64,000 bases of DNA from Sternotherus odoratus (taxonomy: Eukaryota; Chordata; Testudines; Kinosternidae): contig JAVMKO010000003.1 in NCBI GenBank assembly GCA_032164245.1, forward strand, positions 95,541,890 through 95,605,889. The letters run 5' to 3'. Made by a program: the position numbers and the translations under genes. Shown here piece after piece: positions 21,166 through 32,884 of this stretch. The notes under the pieces are model-generated. The model had not been told where the DNA came from. It ran no database searches and was given only the letters and a program-made list of their open reading frames with translations. Numbering within the stretch: the stretch's first letter is position 1; each line of letters begins with the position of its first letter.

Positions 21166-23410
21166 AATAATAGTCTTTCACCTCTAGGTTGCTGCTTCCC
21201 AAATTTCCAGTGACTAAAGAAGTTTCTGTGTAATGACTATATGAAATGAATGGGTGATTTCAGTCCTGGTCAGAATGCACAGGTGTCCAAATCTTAATTG
21301 GCGTGGTTGTCTACACTCTACAGTACCAACTTCTGTGTTTTATCTGCTGGTCTTTCCTCCCACCTGTAGATTTGGTCTCTCCAAAATCAGAGTGGAAGAG
21401 CACTGGTGGGCCACTATAAGGAAGCTTGCTCTCCTCCTGCCTGTGAAGACAACGTGTGGCTAAATAGTGCATTTAAGGCTACAGGACTGTCAGTTCAGTC
21501 TGGAAAGACAGCCCATGGACAGTCTCCAAATGAATAACCAAGAACTGATTCAATTCGTCCTTCTGTGCGTCTCATGAAAACACATGTTGCCTCCCCCCAG
21601 GAAATTTTAGTAGGAAATGAGTTTTTAAATAAGACCCAGCAAACATGTGGGCACAGCCACGCTTGGTACTTCATAAGGGGTTAATAACTCTTATTTGATT
21701 TTTCAAACCATAAAACATCTTTCATTTCCCAGGAAAATTGTCCTAATGCAGCAGTGTCAGTTTGGAATGAAGAATAACTTTATTTCTGAGATGATGTCTG
21801 CTAAATTGAATATCCCATTTATCTTCCTCAGTGATTTTTTTTTTAAAAAGTGGTTCTTGTTTTTGGCTGTAAAGGGAGAATGAAAAGGAAATAGAATGCT
21901 GAATGCACAGTTCTAATCCACTGTTGCTACTGTTTTCTAAACCGGGTTTATTACGGACGCCTGTGCAGTGACCACAAATAGTGTGTCACTGTGTGTGTGC
22001 TTAAACAAAAAGGAAAGCAGAGGTTTGCTCATTTGTTTGGCTATTGTGAAGCTGTCCTGCACCTTTATGCTCCTTTGTAACAGGGTGAAGGCTGCTGAAT
22101 GGAGGACTTGTGCCATTTGTTGATTTTAAACCTCGCTGTTAATCCACAGGAACCTGCTGGTCTACACAGCAGGAGAGCTGTGTGACAAGTGGAAATCTGG
22201 GAGTGGAAAAAGCAGGAGGGGGTGTGTGTCACAGTAGATAATAATGATTCAGCCATCAGCCTTTGTCACCCGTAAACCTAATTGTTACCCTCTGCTGGTA
22301 ACCAGATTGAAGTGCTGGCCTTTTAAGTATTCCTTGATTTTACTTGAAACACCCTTATGATGGATAGACAAGTTTATTGTTGGTCGTTAGCTTTTGTTTT
22401 TAAAGCTTGTTTAATTTTCTCTTGATCTTATTTCTTCTTCCAGTTAACATTTTTGCAGTACAGCTCAAAATGACAGACATGGCTGGATGAAAACAATATC
22501 ATTGTTCACATATTTCCCTGTGTCAGACATTCATTAGAGCAGGGGCAGAAAACTACTGCTCTGCAAGCTAATTTTTGTGGTGTCACTATGTTGTCAGTAA
22601 CTACCATTGGACTAGGGAATTTTAGCTATAGAAATAGTCCTTTATAAGTTGCAGCAGTGTAATATTTTAAAGTATATGGGGATGGGGGGGGGGGGGGGTA
22701 GAGAGAAGCTTGAGGTAGACTTTCTTGCCAAAAATGTAGTCTTTATAAATAATTGTTCTTTTAAGTGTTTATCAAAATTGTAAGATGGGGTACAAAAACA
22801 ACATAAGCCAGCAATCTGTTGTACAAATTGAGGAGAAATAAAAAGCTGAAAATGAAATAAAACAAAAAAGAAAAACCTTTAAGGTATGATCCTTTTTTTC
22901 CTGCACAATTAAAAACTGGTTCTTCAACTTTCCCTGCCAGTTATACATGCTAAAATAAGCATTTCACATTCTGTCTTCCTCCTTGACTTTATGTGTAGAA
23001 GTTGGTAACCTGAAGTATAGTGGTTAAGATTATCTCTGCGTCTAGAGAGTAATTTTTCTACATGGTGGAAATGATCTTACGCCATTATATAACACAGCTT
23101 AGGCTTGTCCTGTGGCCTTAGGAAGGCCTCTTGACTTTCTCGTAACTTACAGACATAGACATAGATGTATCTCTGATCACCTCTAGTTCTTTTCTGGAAA
23201 GTTAGGCTGGATATATTTCACACAATTGCAGAAAGGGTTTTATGGGTTGACAGGTTATGCTTTTTTGAAAGCTGTGTCAGGTGGTGGTAGAGTCTGATTA
23301 CACAGCATGATTATATAGCATTTTCAGATCCAATATTGTAAGATCTTGGAACTGGTTCAGTATTATTAGCTATCAGTATTTGATCATCTGGAGAATATTA
23401 AACTTCTACA
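21166..23410. other. ARID1B intron, nothing beyond a poly-G run
   Basis: AT-rich intron with a 15-base G run at about 22684-22698. No exon or TE boundary recognised. Confidence 0.5.
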
Positions 23411-23432
23411 TATAATATATATATATATATAT
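23411..23432. repeat. (TA)n microsatellite
   Basis: A run of TA dinucleotides directly before the first copy of the 53-bp duplication. Confidence 0.85.
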
Positions 23433-23483
23433 GGACACACAACTCTGTTTAGACTCTTGTCATTTTTATTTCTTTATAAAACA
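23431..23483. repeat. 53-bp direct repeat, copy 1
   Basis: Identical over 53 bp to 24476-24528; begins ATGGACACACAACTCTG. The pair brackets the GC-rich repeat copy and (CT)n tract just upstream of the ARID1B exon. Confidence 0.95.
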
Positions 23484-23514
23484 AAATTTTGTATTAGACA
23501 TATATGGATATATA

Positions 23515-24380
23515 AACTAGCAAAAATACCCGGCGTTGCTCGGGGTATTTGTAATTGGAAACTGGGATGTAAAAAGACTACAATGTTTTTTATTAATACA
23601 AATTTTGTTCAGAAGTCTCATTTTGTCTAATTAATTTCATTCTCTTGCATTTAGATGTGGGGGGAGGTGGAGAGAGCTGAGCGAGTGCGGGGGCCGTTGG
23701 AGGGGGGAGGCGAGTGAGATTTAAAATTTTTTTGATTCTTACTGAGGGGGGAGAGAGCTGAGCGAGTGCGAGGGAAGTTGGAGGGGGAGAGAGCTGAGCA
23801 AGTGCGGGGGCAATTGGAGGGGGGAGGGGGGAGAGAGCTGAGCGAGTGCGGGGTCCATTGGCGGGGGGAGAGAGCTGAACAAGTGCGGGGGCAGTTGGAG
23901 GGGGAGAGAGCTGAGCGAGTGGTGGGCCGTTGGAGTGGGGGGGAGGGGGAGGAGAGCTGAGCGAGTGCGGGGTCTGTTGAAGGGGGAGAGAGCTGAGCGA
24001 GTGGTGGGGCCGTTTGAGGGGGTAGGGGGAAGAGAGCTGAGTGAGTGCCGGGGCCGTTGGAGGGGGGGCAGGGGCAGAGAGCTGAGCGAGTGCGGGGTCC
24101 TTTGGAGGGGGGTATTATTACATCATAACTATGTCACAGGGAACAGCAGGTGTTAACCTGCTGCCCAGCTGATGTGAACGGGCTTTAAAGAATTTCACCC
24201 GTAGGGGGCGTCAGAGGTGAGATTTGAAAAATTTTCGACTCTTACCCTGATTAGGACCCTAAAGCTTATAACTGTACCAAATTTCAAGTCTCTAGCTCAA
24301 ACGGTGTGGAAGGAGTAAGGGAACGTACATACACGCACGCATGCACGCATACACCATTTTACTTTTATATAGATAGATAG
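23515..24380 (+). repeat. GC-rich array-bearing dispersed repeat, copy 1
   Basis: Starts AAAATACCCGGCGTTGCTCG and ends with TACCAAATTTCAAGTCTCTA, AAACGGTGTGGAAGGAGTAA and a (GATA)n-like tail. The centre (23655-24112) is a degenerate array of about 40-46-bp units with GAGAGAGCTGAGCGAGTGCG. The (GATA) tail suggests a retrotransposed unit, but no ORF or class is recognised. The open frames 23766-24156 are array artefacts. Copy 2 is at 25425-26492 in the same orientation. Confidence 0.75.

Positions 24381-24383
<3 letters not shown>

Positions 24384-24436
<53 letters not shown>
24384..24436. repeat. (CT)n microsatellite
   Basis: An uninterrupted CT run of about 53 bp that follows the GATA tail of the repeat copy. 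Confidence 0.95.
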
Positions 24437-24441
<5 letters not shown>

Positions 24442-24475
24442 ATTGATTATTTTAACCTTAACCAGAGGAACACAA

Positions 24476-24528
24476 ATGGACACACAACTCTGTTTAGACT
24501 CTTGTCATTTTTATTTCTTTATAAAACA
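24476..24528. repeat. 53-bp direct repeat, copy 2
   Basis: Perfect match to 23431-23483, ending TTTATAAAACA. It lies about 195 bp before the ARID1B exon acceptor. Confidence 0.95.
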
Positions 24529-24722
24529 TTAAAGTCGTAATGGCACCCAGTAGGACCGGATGATTCCACCAAAAAATAAGATCCGTCTAATACAAAATTT
24601 TGATCAATAAAAAACAGATCAGAAATCAACGGTTATCTCTTCACCTTTCCTTCACATAAGTTTAGCTGTGACCGCTGTGGCATATGAATAACCATAGTGT
24701 TTTTATCATTTTGTTTTTGCAG

Positions 24723-24833
24723 GACATGTCTCAGGAAGGCTATGGAACCAGATCCCAACCCCCTATAGCCTCAGGAAAGCCTAACCATGAAGATTTAAAC
24801 CTAATACAACAAGAAAGACCATCAAGCTTACCA
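24723..24833 (+). CDS. ARID1B: ARID1B internal coding exon (BAF complex subunit)
   Basis: ARID1B is an ARID-domain subunit of the nuclear BAF (SWI/SNF) chromatin-remodelling complex. This is an internal exon from the low-complexity region before the ARID domain. It is preceded by a T-rich tract ending TTTTTGCAG and followed by GTAAGAA. It is exactly 111 nt (37 codons), in phase 0 at both ends. The translation starts [14 protein letters not shown] and ends [17 protein letters not shown], which matches vertebrate ARID1B from memory. ARID1A has a different sequence before RPSSLP (QEDMNLSLQS), so ARID1B is preferred. No other ARID1B exon was recognised; the following one should start with DLSGSIDDLP and is absent. 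The rest of the window is therefore the two flanking introns of a + strand gene. A repeat-driven rearrangement ends about 120 bp upstream of the acceptor. Confidence 0.93.
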
Positions 24834-25065
24834 GTAAGAAATTAATGTGCCAGTTGTAGAATAGTAGTACTTTATTTTAAAATGAAAAATACTTTATAAA
24901 GATCTTATTGTCTCTATAATATATGAATGAAATTTTGGGATGACAAATATAAAACAATTTTAGTACCACATTTGTTTTAAAAGCATAACGAAAACTGATT
25001 ACAGTGAATGATCTATACATTATCTAGGCTAAGGTAATCCCGTGTCCCTTAAAGAAAGTCTCTTA
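24834..25065. other. ARID1B intron immediately after the exon
   Basis: AT-rich intron from the GTAAGAA donor up to the Harbinger MITE. No other feature seen. Confidence 0.6.
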
Positions 25066-25357
25066 GGGTACGGCTACACTACCTGCCGGATCGGCGGGTC
25101 GCACTCGATATATCGGGGATCGATTTATTGCTTCTCATCTAGATGTGATAAATTGGTCCCCGAATCGACGCCTGTAGTCCACCTCGGCAGGAGGAGTAAG
25201 CAGATTCAGCGGGGGAGTAGCCGCGGTCGACCCACCACCGTAGGGACGGTCAAGTAAGTCGACCTAAGGTACTGCGACTTCAGCTACACTATTCACGCAG
25301 CTGAAGTTGCGTATCTTAGGTCGAGCTCCTCCGCCCCCGTGTAGTGTAGCCCAGCAC
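25066..25357. mobile_element. Compact Harbinger-type MITE with two internal hairpins
   Basis: Left terminus is GGGTACGGCTACACTAC and right is GTAGTGTAGCCCAGCAC, flanked by a perfect TTA duplication (25063-25065 and 25358-25360). Length 292 bp. Six TCGA-type motifs occur inside. One hairpin centres on CTAGATG at about 25115-25161; a second spans 25259-25324, with CGACCTAAG mirrored by CTTAGGTCG. No coding capacity. Confidence 0.9.
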
Positions 25358-25424
25358 TTAGTCAGATCATTCATTTGGTATTAATTAGCTTAGTGGTCAC
25401 CACAGATTGCCATATTAAATACAA

Positions 25425-26492
25425 GCGAAAATACCCAGCGTTGCTCGGGTCCGTCGGAGGTGGGGAGGGGGCAGAGAGCAAACCTGACACCCCCACCTCA
25501 CCCCCCCCGACCAAACCCGACACCCCCACCTCACTTACCCCTCGACCAACCCCGACTCACATTTTCACCCTCCCACCCAAACCCAACACCCCCACGTCAC
25601 CCCCCTACCAACACCCCCTGACCAACACCCACACCTCACCCCCCGTAGACCAAACCTGACACACCCACCTCACTTTCCCCCCCAACCAAACCCAACACCC
25701 CTACCTACCACCACAAACAAACCCGACACCCACACCTCACTTACCCCTCGACCAACCCCGACCCCCGTCCTCACCTCCCCAACCAAACCCAACCCCCTCA
25801 CCTTACCCCCCACCAAACCCAACACCCCCTGACCAACCTCAACACCCACACCTCACCCCTCACCCACCCAGACACCTTCCCACCCCCCCCAGACCAAACC
25901 CGACACCCCCGGCTCACTTACCCCCCGACCAAACCCAACACCTCCCACCACACCCCCCGACCAAACCCGACACCCCTACCTCACTTACCCTCCGACCAAA
26001 CCCAACTCGGGTCCGTCGGAGGTGGTGAGGGGGCAGAGAGCTGTGCGAGTGCGGGGTCCGTTGGAGGGAGGAGGGAGCAGAGAGCTGAGCGAGTGCGGGG
26101 TCCGTGGGAGGGGGGAGGGGGCAGAGAGCTGAGCGAGTGCGGGGTCCGTTGGAGGGGGGAGGGAGCAGAGAGCTGAGCGAGTGCGGGGTCCGTGGGAGGG
26201 GGGAGGGGGCAGAGAGCTGAGCGAATGCAGGGTCCGTTGGAGGGGGTATTATGACATCATAACTATGTCACAGAGAACAGCAGCTGCCCAGCTGATGTGA
26301 TTGGCCTTTAAATAATTTCATCCCTGGGGGGCATCAGAAGTGAAATTTTCAACTTTTACCCTGATTAGGACCCTAAGACCTATAACTGTACCAAATTTCA
26401 AGTCTCTAGCTCAAACGGTGTGGAAGGAGTAAGGGAACGTACATACACGCATACATACACGTATACACCATTTGACTTTTATATATATAGAT
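25425..26492 (+). repeat. GC-rich array-bearing dispersed repeat, copy 2
   Basis: Starts GAAAATACCCAGCGTTGCTC and ends with the same TACCAAATTTCAAGTCTCTA, AAACGGTGTGGAAGGAGTAA and ATATAGATAG tail as copy 1. It holds two arrays: a C-rich one at 25480-26005 (ACCAAACCCGACACCCCCAC-like units of roughly 35-40 bp) and a G-rich one at 26006-26245 (GAGAGCTGAGCGAGTGCGGG units). A 36-bp direct repeat (25444-25479 and 26006-26041, one difference) brackets the C-rich array. Confidence 0.75.
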
Positions 26493-29070
26493 AGTTTATT
26501 CTATCAAGGTAAGGTTCAGCTATTGTGTGTGTGTTCGTGTTCATAGCTTGAACTGATTCAGGACTTCAGCTGATTGACAAATTTGTACCCAGATTTCTCT
26601 GTGCGTGGAGAGGAAAGAGGATAGCTCCTTCTTAGCTTTTTTGGTTTTGCAGTCATACACAAGAGAATTATTCTGGGTCTTTTTAACTCCTGACTCCTCC
26701 TTTGAGGGCTTTCTCCCCTGAAATATGTGTTTGATTTTATTTTAAAGACTTGGTAGGCATCAGCAACACTGCCATTATTCCCTCCAAACCCCAAACACAG
26801 TTCATTAGTTGTCAGAATAGTATGAGACACTTTGAAAACTACTGGACATATCTTTTCACAAGTTAATTCTGTTTTAGTCTATTGGAACAGTCTAAATAAT
26901 TATATTAATCAGAATTATTGTAATACTTTATATTGGTCTGGTTATTTTCACTTGATTTTTTGTGATAGATGATCATGTTAAGTTAACCTTGCCTAGTTGT
27001 ATTGGCTTTATGCATAACTGAAAAAAACAAACACACACCGATAAATTGATACACTTAGCACATGGAGGTCTTCCGTGTCCTGATAAATGCCAGCTGTAAG
27101 ATGCAAAATATGTTTTATTTGTGTTTCTATTTACTTCTCGTTTTATAAGAAGTAAATCAGCTTCATGTGCCCACACAAACTTAAACCAGTTTAAATATTT
27201 TTTGGTTAAAAGAGGCAAATTGGTTAAACCAAGTGATTTGCAGCTGTGAATACGGTTGCATTGAACTGTAGGATACTTCCAAGAGACCTTCTACAGCTCA
27301 GTGGGCATGTAATTATTTTAAATAAGTGGAGGGACCCATTCGAAGAGCAGGTAAATTAAGTATGCTTAACTTATCTAGACACTGGAGTTATATGTGAAAT
27401 CCAAGAACTTACTGCATTTTTCCAATGACATATGATGCTACCTAAAAGCATAGGAAGAATTTGCAGCCAATCAATCAAATATTCAGATCTAGAAAATTAT
27501 CATAAAATTGTTTTGTGTTGTGACAACTTCACTTGGTAGGTTTATCAAGCTGAGTCTCTCCCCACCTTATAGGTTTTTCTATTGTTCAAATTGCCTATCT
27601 ATCCGTCCTGTCTACAGATGTTTTGAAGCCTCTGTAATCAGTATATTTTTAGATTTTTTAAAGTTCCATTTTCAAAACATAGGACAGTGACCATATGCCA
27701 TAAATTCCTTCCACCTAGTTTTATACTCTTAGATATATGTGTGCTTTGTGGAGGAGCTATGGAAATTGATTTAAACAGTGCTGTCCACTTACTTTTGAAC
27801 TGTTTTTTGTTTCAGCATTTCTCCAGTAAACCGTTTTTGAGACTAACCCAGAAATGGTTGTTGACTGTCAGTTATACATAGCAAATAGTGTGGTAACAGT
27901 TAACCAGATTTTAAAACTCTAATGTGGGCAGGCCCTTTCCCCCCTCTCTGTAGTTGATTTTGTCGCCCTACCCCACACAGTGCAAAGAGTTACCAACCAC
28001 GTAATGGTCTAATAATTTGGTTACAGTTTTGTTACATGCTATGTGCAAGCTATTTAAAATTTCAATATCTATCCTACTTTTATAAGCCCCCCCCCCCCAT
28101 TCCCAAGTATGAGGAGAGTATCGAGTATTATGCATCACTAAGTGTTTGGTATACTCAGAAGTTCAATATTCTAACTGTGAGTTGATGGTATTATAATTGA
28201 ATTATAAAAATTTTGATCCCCTAGCTTTTAAATTTGTGACTTAGTCATAAATACATTTATTTCTTTAATTCACAACTAAAAAACTTTGATTAAAAATTCC
28301 AAGTCCGCTTCATCCACTCAAAAATCCTACTATTTTAAAACGGTGGAAGAGGGGTACGCCTGAGATTAGCATGGAGTGGAAGATCTTTTCTCTCTTCATT
28401 CCATTTAAAAACAAAAGCAACCCTACAGATGTACACACATTGTTTCCTATTTCATGAATGAACTATCCTCCACCATCTTAATCTCAGAAAGAAAATCATT
28501 CTTGTATTATTAAAAAACACTTGTCCTTCTGAGATTGTGTTGGGATTAAAATGACACTAGCCCACATATATCATGGAATAGGAACAATCAGTGTCCAAAG
28601 TATGCTGGAGTGATAAATACTGTAACATGGTTTATTCTGGGGGTAAGAATTGACAGAACATATTACTCCACTCACACCAGCTCCCCCCACTCCTTACTTG
28701 AACAGTAAAGTTTTGTATCCAGTTTTTGTCTTATCTACCAAAACCCGTGACTAGCATCTCTGGTGTAATATTCCCCAAATCCCTCTCGTTTAAAACTGGG
28801 TGTTTGGGAATCATCTTGGGGTCATTAAATATATCTTTTGAGTGCTGTTTTTAAAATCTGTTTCGTAATGTTGTTCTTGAGGGTAGTCAATAATGGACTA
28901 TTTTAGTCTCAAATGATGACAAGGTTGTGTTTTTAATTACAAAATTTGGTTATATTTTAGTTCATGATAATCCTATACAGTATGTAATTTACCTGTTATA
29001 GTTTACATCTTAAGGGTGTTAGATGACATCATAATATGTTCTAAGTTACGTAGCAAACTTATACACATAG
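26493..29070. other. ARID1B intron, nothing recognised
   Basis: AT-rich intron with a C run at 28088-28099. No exon or TE boundary recognised. Confidence 0.5.
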
Positions 29071-29362
29071 CTAAAAGAACAAAGAAACCAGATAATAAAT
29101 GTTGGATAGTTTTCGTTGCCACTGGTAAAAAGGCTTCCGCCTTGATGGATTTGAAGAGGAGTTAACCACCTTCTGCAGCTCTGAAAGCTGATTTGTGTCA
29201 TCCTTTTGCAAGTTTTCCAACAGGTTAGTGTCATAGTAAGCACAGCTAAACAAGTCAATAGTTGTTCCATTTCCTTCACACATTGTATATAAAAGTCCTG
29301 GTATGAATGTCCCCATAAAGTTCAAAGCAGACAATTTTCTAATGTGGGTTGGTAACAAATGT
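29071..29362 (-). CDS. Unexplained minus-strand open frame with acceptor-like start
   Basis: Not recognised. The minus strand has a TTTGTTTGTAG acceptor-like sequence at about 29363-29373, then 96 open codons from 29361 to a TAG at 29071-29073. The frame contains RKLSALNFMGTFIPGLL, EGNGTTIDLFSCAYYDTNLL and ENLQKDDTNQLSELQKVV. The composition looks protein-like and non-repetitive, unlike neighbouring chance frames. No clear AATAAA follows. It may be a fragment of a retrocopy, a terminal exon of an antisense gene, or chance. No ATG begins the frame. Low confidence as a gene. Confidence 0.25.
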
Positions 29363-32300
29363 CTACAAACAAAATATAGTTTTATTGGCTACTCCTAATG
29401 GCCTATAAGGTGCTATACCAAGTACCCCTTCCTTCTCTTAAATGTTCAGCTATCTGTAGGGTTTGCCCTGGAGGGTTTTGACCATGTGGAGTCACTAAGA
29501 GTCCAAGTGAAATGTTGCATAGAATAGTTCTTACAGCACTTTTGTTTTGGTCACAATTGGAAGGAAATGCCAGGCTTCTGAGAAAACCTGAGTATTTGGT
29601 TCTCTGTGAAGGAAAGGAAGTAATAAATGGAAACTGTTCCTATTAGGCAGAGGGAGAGGAGGGGGGAGAAGCTTGGATGAAAATGTCTGGAGAACAGCTA
29701 CTGTGGAGGAGATTTCTTTAAGGAATAGTGGCAAAAGATACACAGTTCTATGATTGTTGGAAAGGTAAAAATTCTTTACCTTTCGGCTGGGTTTGCAGAT
29801 AAGACTCCCTAATGGTACATCAGCAGAGTGGTTGTTGCAGGCAGTAAAAGAGCTTAGATTAGCTATAGACTCTGCGTGTGGTGTGTGTCATTGCATAACC
29901 TTTCACAGCTGAGGAGGTAGTTAGGGATGAGGAGGTGAAATGGGGAGTTTCATTTATTATTTGGGATAGGTTTTTAATTGATTTCCACAGGAAAGTTCTC
30001 AGATGCAGAATCTTATTTTTTCACTAAGGTCCTTTTTTTATCCAGTTTCCAGCTTGGTTGGTTGAGTACAAGGTCAAGGGACTCTACCAAGATCACCTGT
30101 CTTAGAACACAAGTTTCTCCTACACTAGTTACAAGTTTCCTGCTCTATACTAGGCCCCTAGAGGAGACTGGATGGCTTCCCTCATAGCTCATTCCGAAGC
30201 TCAGTGGGCCATTAACCTGTACAGCAAGCAGCCTCCTAACACATTTCATTTTAGTCTTTTCGCTAAGATCAGATCTAGAATCAGTTTAATATCAGATATT
30301 TCCTTTGGGGTGAATGGGAAAAGATGACATCCATCATTTGATGTGCAATGGAGTAAAAGCTGTACTAGATCTCTCTGCCTTTAACTTCTGTTTTCTCAGG
30401 TTAATTCTAAAATCTAATATCTTTATTGGGTCTTTTTTATGGATGCTCAACAATTTTTATGAACAAAATAAAAATAGTAATGAACCATAAAATTAGAATG
30501 CTGTCCGTCCCTTACGTGAATCATATTTAAGTTTGGGTGCACAAACTTTTTTACACAGGTCCCAGCTTCAGAGTAAAATGTGGCCTTGTTTTATTACATT
30601 TGACAGTATGGACAACACCACAACAATTATTCCTCTGTGATTTTATTTAACACTTCATATATCTGATATTTTGTGTATTACACAAAGGGACATTTAAAAT
30701 GCCGACCAGTTAGTCCTTTGCATACTATGTATTTTTGAACTGGTCCTATTATTGGGAAAACTAGATTTCCAAGATTCTCTGTGTAGGTAATATAGTGAAT
30801 GGTGGAGAGTTAAATGGGTTTGGACCATGGAGCAATGTTTCAAGTGGGTGCTTATCTGATGGGAAGAAATATCTAGAGCAGTAATGGCAGCCAAGTGTCT
30901 TGTCTATGGTAGGAAGTTGAACCACCGCTGAAAATCCTTTTCAGCAAAAGGTTTCTCCAGAACAAGTATTGGAAATAAATGAAGTCTTGCGTAGACCAGA
31001 CAAATAATTTCCAGTGCCATTTCGGATATGTAATTGAGGCGTGATAATAATGATCTCCTCTCATGTCAGACATGGTAAGCTTTTTGATTATATTTATGCA
31101 AGGCTTTGTCCAGTGGGATCAAGGCCTCTGGGTGCTACCATAATACAAATAATTATTATTAGGGTAGACCGGTTACAGAGGTATAGGGAAAGGAGAAATC
31201 CACAGCAGTAAGAGAAAAGTGGTGGTAGAGACTATTATTTGGTAGTCCGGATGGATACGTTGCAAGTAAACAAATCAAAAGGAAAAAAAGAAAGAAAACC
31301 TAATAAAAATTCAAGTGCGGTTAAGAAAACTCAGAATGTTATTGCTGATTTGAAGAAAGGTCAGTAAACTGGTTCTTGGTAATAGAAGGTAAGTGTAGCC
31401 TGTGGCTGATAAATACATGGGTAGTGCATGGCATCAATTGTAGCCTCCGGTTATTTACTTTTATTAATCTCTTGAGCTGAAAATAACTATTTGGGAATAT
31501 GTTAAATCCAAGAAAGTGGGGGGAAATAGGAATATATAATACTTGTGAATGAAATTTTCCATTGTTTTTACACAGTGAGGGATGAGAATGGTGTCTTTCC
31601 CCCACTTTCCTTTCGCTTTCTCCTGCAGTGTTATAAAATAACTGAATGATCTTGTTTTCCTTTGTTTGGGTCAAGAAATTTTAGCTGAAAATTGTTACTC
31701 TGTGAAAGAAGATTATTGACTCAACAAGCCTTCAATTTTCAGTGAATAACACTCCCACCCTCTAGCTTCAGGAACATGTCGTGCATGCATTCTATTTTAA
31801 AGTACAGACTGTAATTTAAAACTGAGGCAGTTTGATGCCCCACTGAACTCTGTTTAAGCCTGGAATAAAGGGAAAAAAGCTTTAAGCTACAAAGAAGTGA
31901 CTAAGCTTTCTCAAATGCTTTCCCCTGCCACTATACATCAGGTTGAAAAGTTTGAAGGTGCTACTTAAAAAAAAAAGTTATTTTAAACCCCAGTTGAACT
32001 TTGTTGCCTTTTTATTTTCTTCTTCCTCTGCCATTTCACATAATAAAGATAGAACATGTTTATACCCACACGTGTGCACACATATATCTATAAATAAATA
32101 AAATCTTGTTTGTCTTCCTGTGTTTCTAAAGCACCTATCACCATAGTTAGGTGCTGACTCTAGTATGGATTCGGTATGCGTACATTGGTTTGCATGACTG
32201 TATAGGTCAGCATACTGGGCTCCGGTGTGAGTGGGCACAATTCTATTGAAGTCGATGTTTATACGAGGGATGAATTTGGTTCAGCACATACTGTAATCAC

Positions 32301-32715
32301 TCATCTGCTTATAATAAAGGGTGAAATCCTGGTCCCCTTTAAATTCAGTTTAAGACCTCCAGTCGTATGCAAATGATTTTTAAATTTATGTATGAGTAAC
32401 CCTGAACAAGCCATCCACAAAAGGGTAAATTTCATCCATAAAAACTGGAACATTTATTCTTCAAGTAAGTATTCTTGCTGGTAAAATAATCATAATATTC
32501 AAATGTAGATAAGATCTTTTAGCTCCTTTATTCTGTTATTAGTGGTTCATTTGTTTTTCATGCTTTTCAGGGATGTTTGCTTTTGTTTGATGGACTGGCC
32601 ATGTTTATTTTATATATTTAAAATGCAATGTTATGCCTGCCAGACAAGTATGGAAAAGAGCTTTTATTACCAGAACAGTGTAAAACAATATTAAGCAGTT
32701 CTTTTAGCATTTTAT
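29363..32715. other. ARID1B intron, nothing certain
   Basis: AT-rich intron. A short L2/MIR-like trace (GGGATCAAGGCCTCTGGGTG and CTACCATAATACAAATAA) lies near 31115-31160. No exon recognised. Confidence 0.45.
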
Positions 32716-32884
32716 ATTTTCAAGGCACTTTAAAAAGTATCCTCACAATAACCCTCTATGACGGGTAAATAGTTATTCCCCATTTAACACCTGGGAAAAC
32801 TTAGACACCGAAATGTTATGTGAACTGTCAGACCCCTAGACAGAGGCTATTTTAGAGCCATGATTAGAACTCGGGAATAGTTAA
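32716..32884 (-). repeat. MIR-type SINE remnant
   Basis: Reads CAAGGCACTTTAAAAAGTAT, CCTCACAATAACCC, ATTCCCCATTTAACACCTGG, then AACTTAGACACCGAAATGTT and AGAACTCGGGAAT. This is the reverse strand of the MIR core and 3' half. Diverged, no target duplication visible. Confidence 0.7.

Larger units (their letters stand above)
23482..24602. repeat. 18-bp inverted repeat pair spanning the insertion
   Basis: CAAAATTTTGTATTAGAC at 23482-23499 is the exact reverse complement of 24585-24602. The first arm starts where the first 53-bp repeat ends; the second lies 57 bp beyond the second 53-bp repeat. Confidence 0.9.

Noticed and set aside
23766..24156. Glu/Arg-rich frames (EGERAEQVRGQLEG-like)
   Set aside because: Direct translation of the GAGAGAGCTGAGCGAGTGCG array in a dispersed repeat.
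24723..24833. Assignment of the exon to ARID1A
   Set aside because: The peptide before RPSSLP is [11 protein letters not shown] and not the ARID1A version QEDMNLSLQS.
25480..26005. CRISPR-like array of C-rich repeats
   Set aside because: Degenerate contiguous minisatellite in a vertebrate intron, with no fixed-length spacers.
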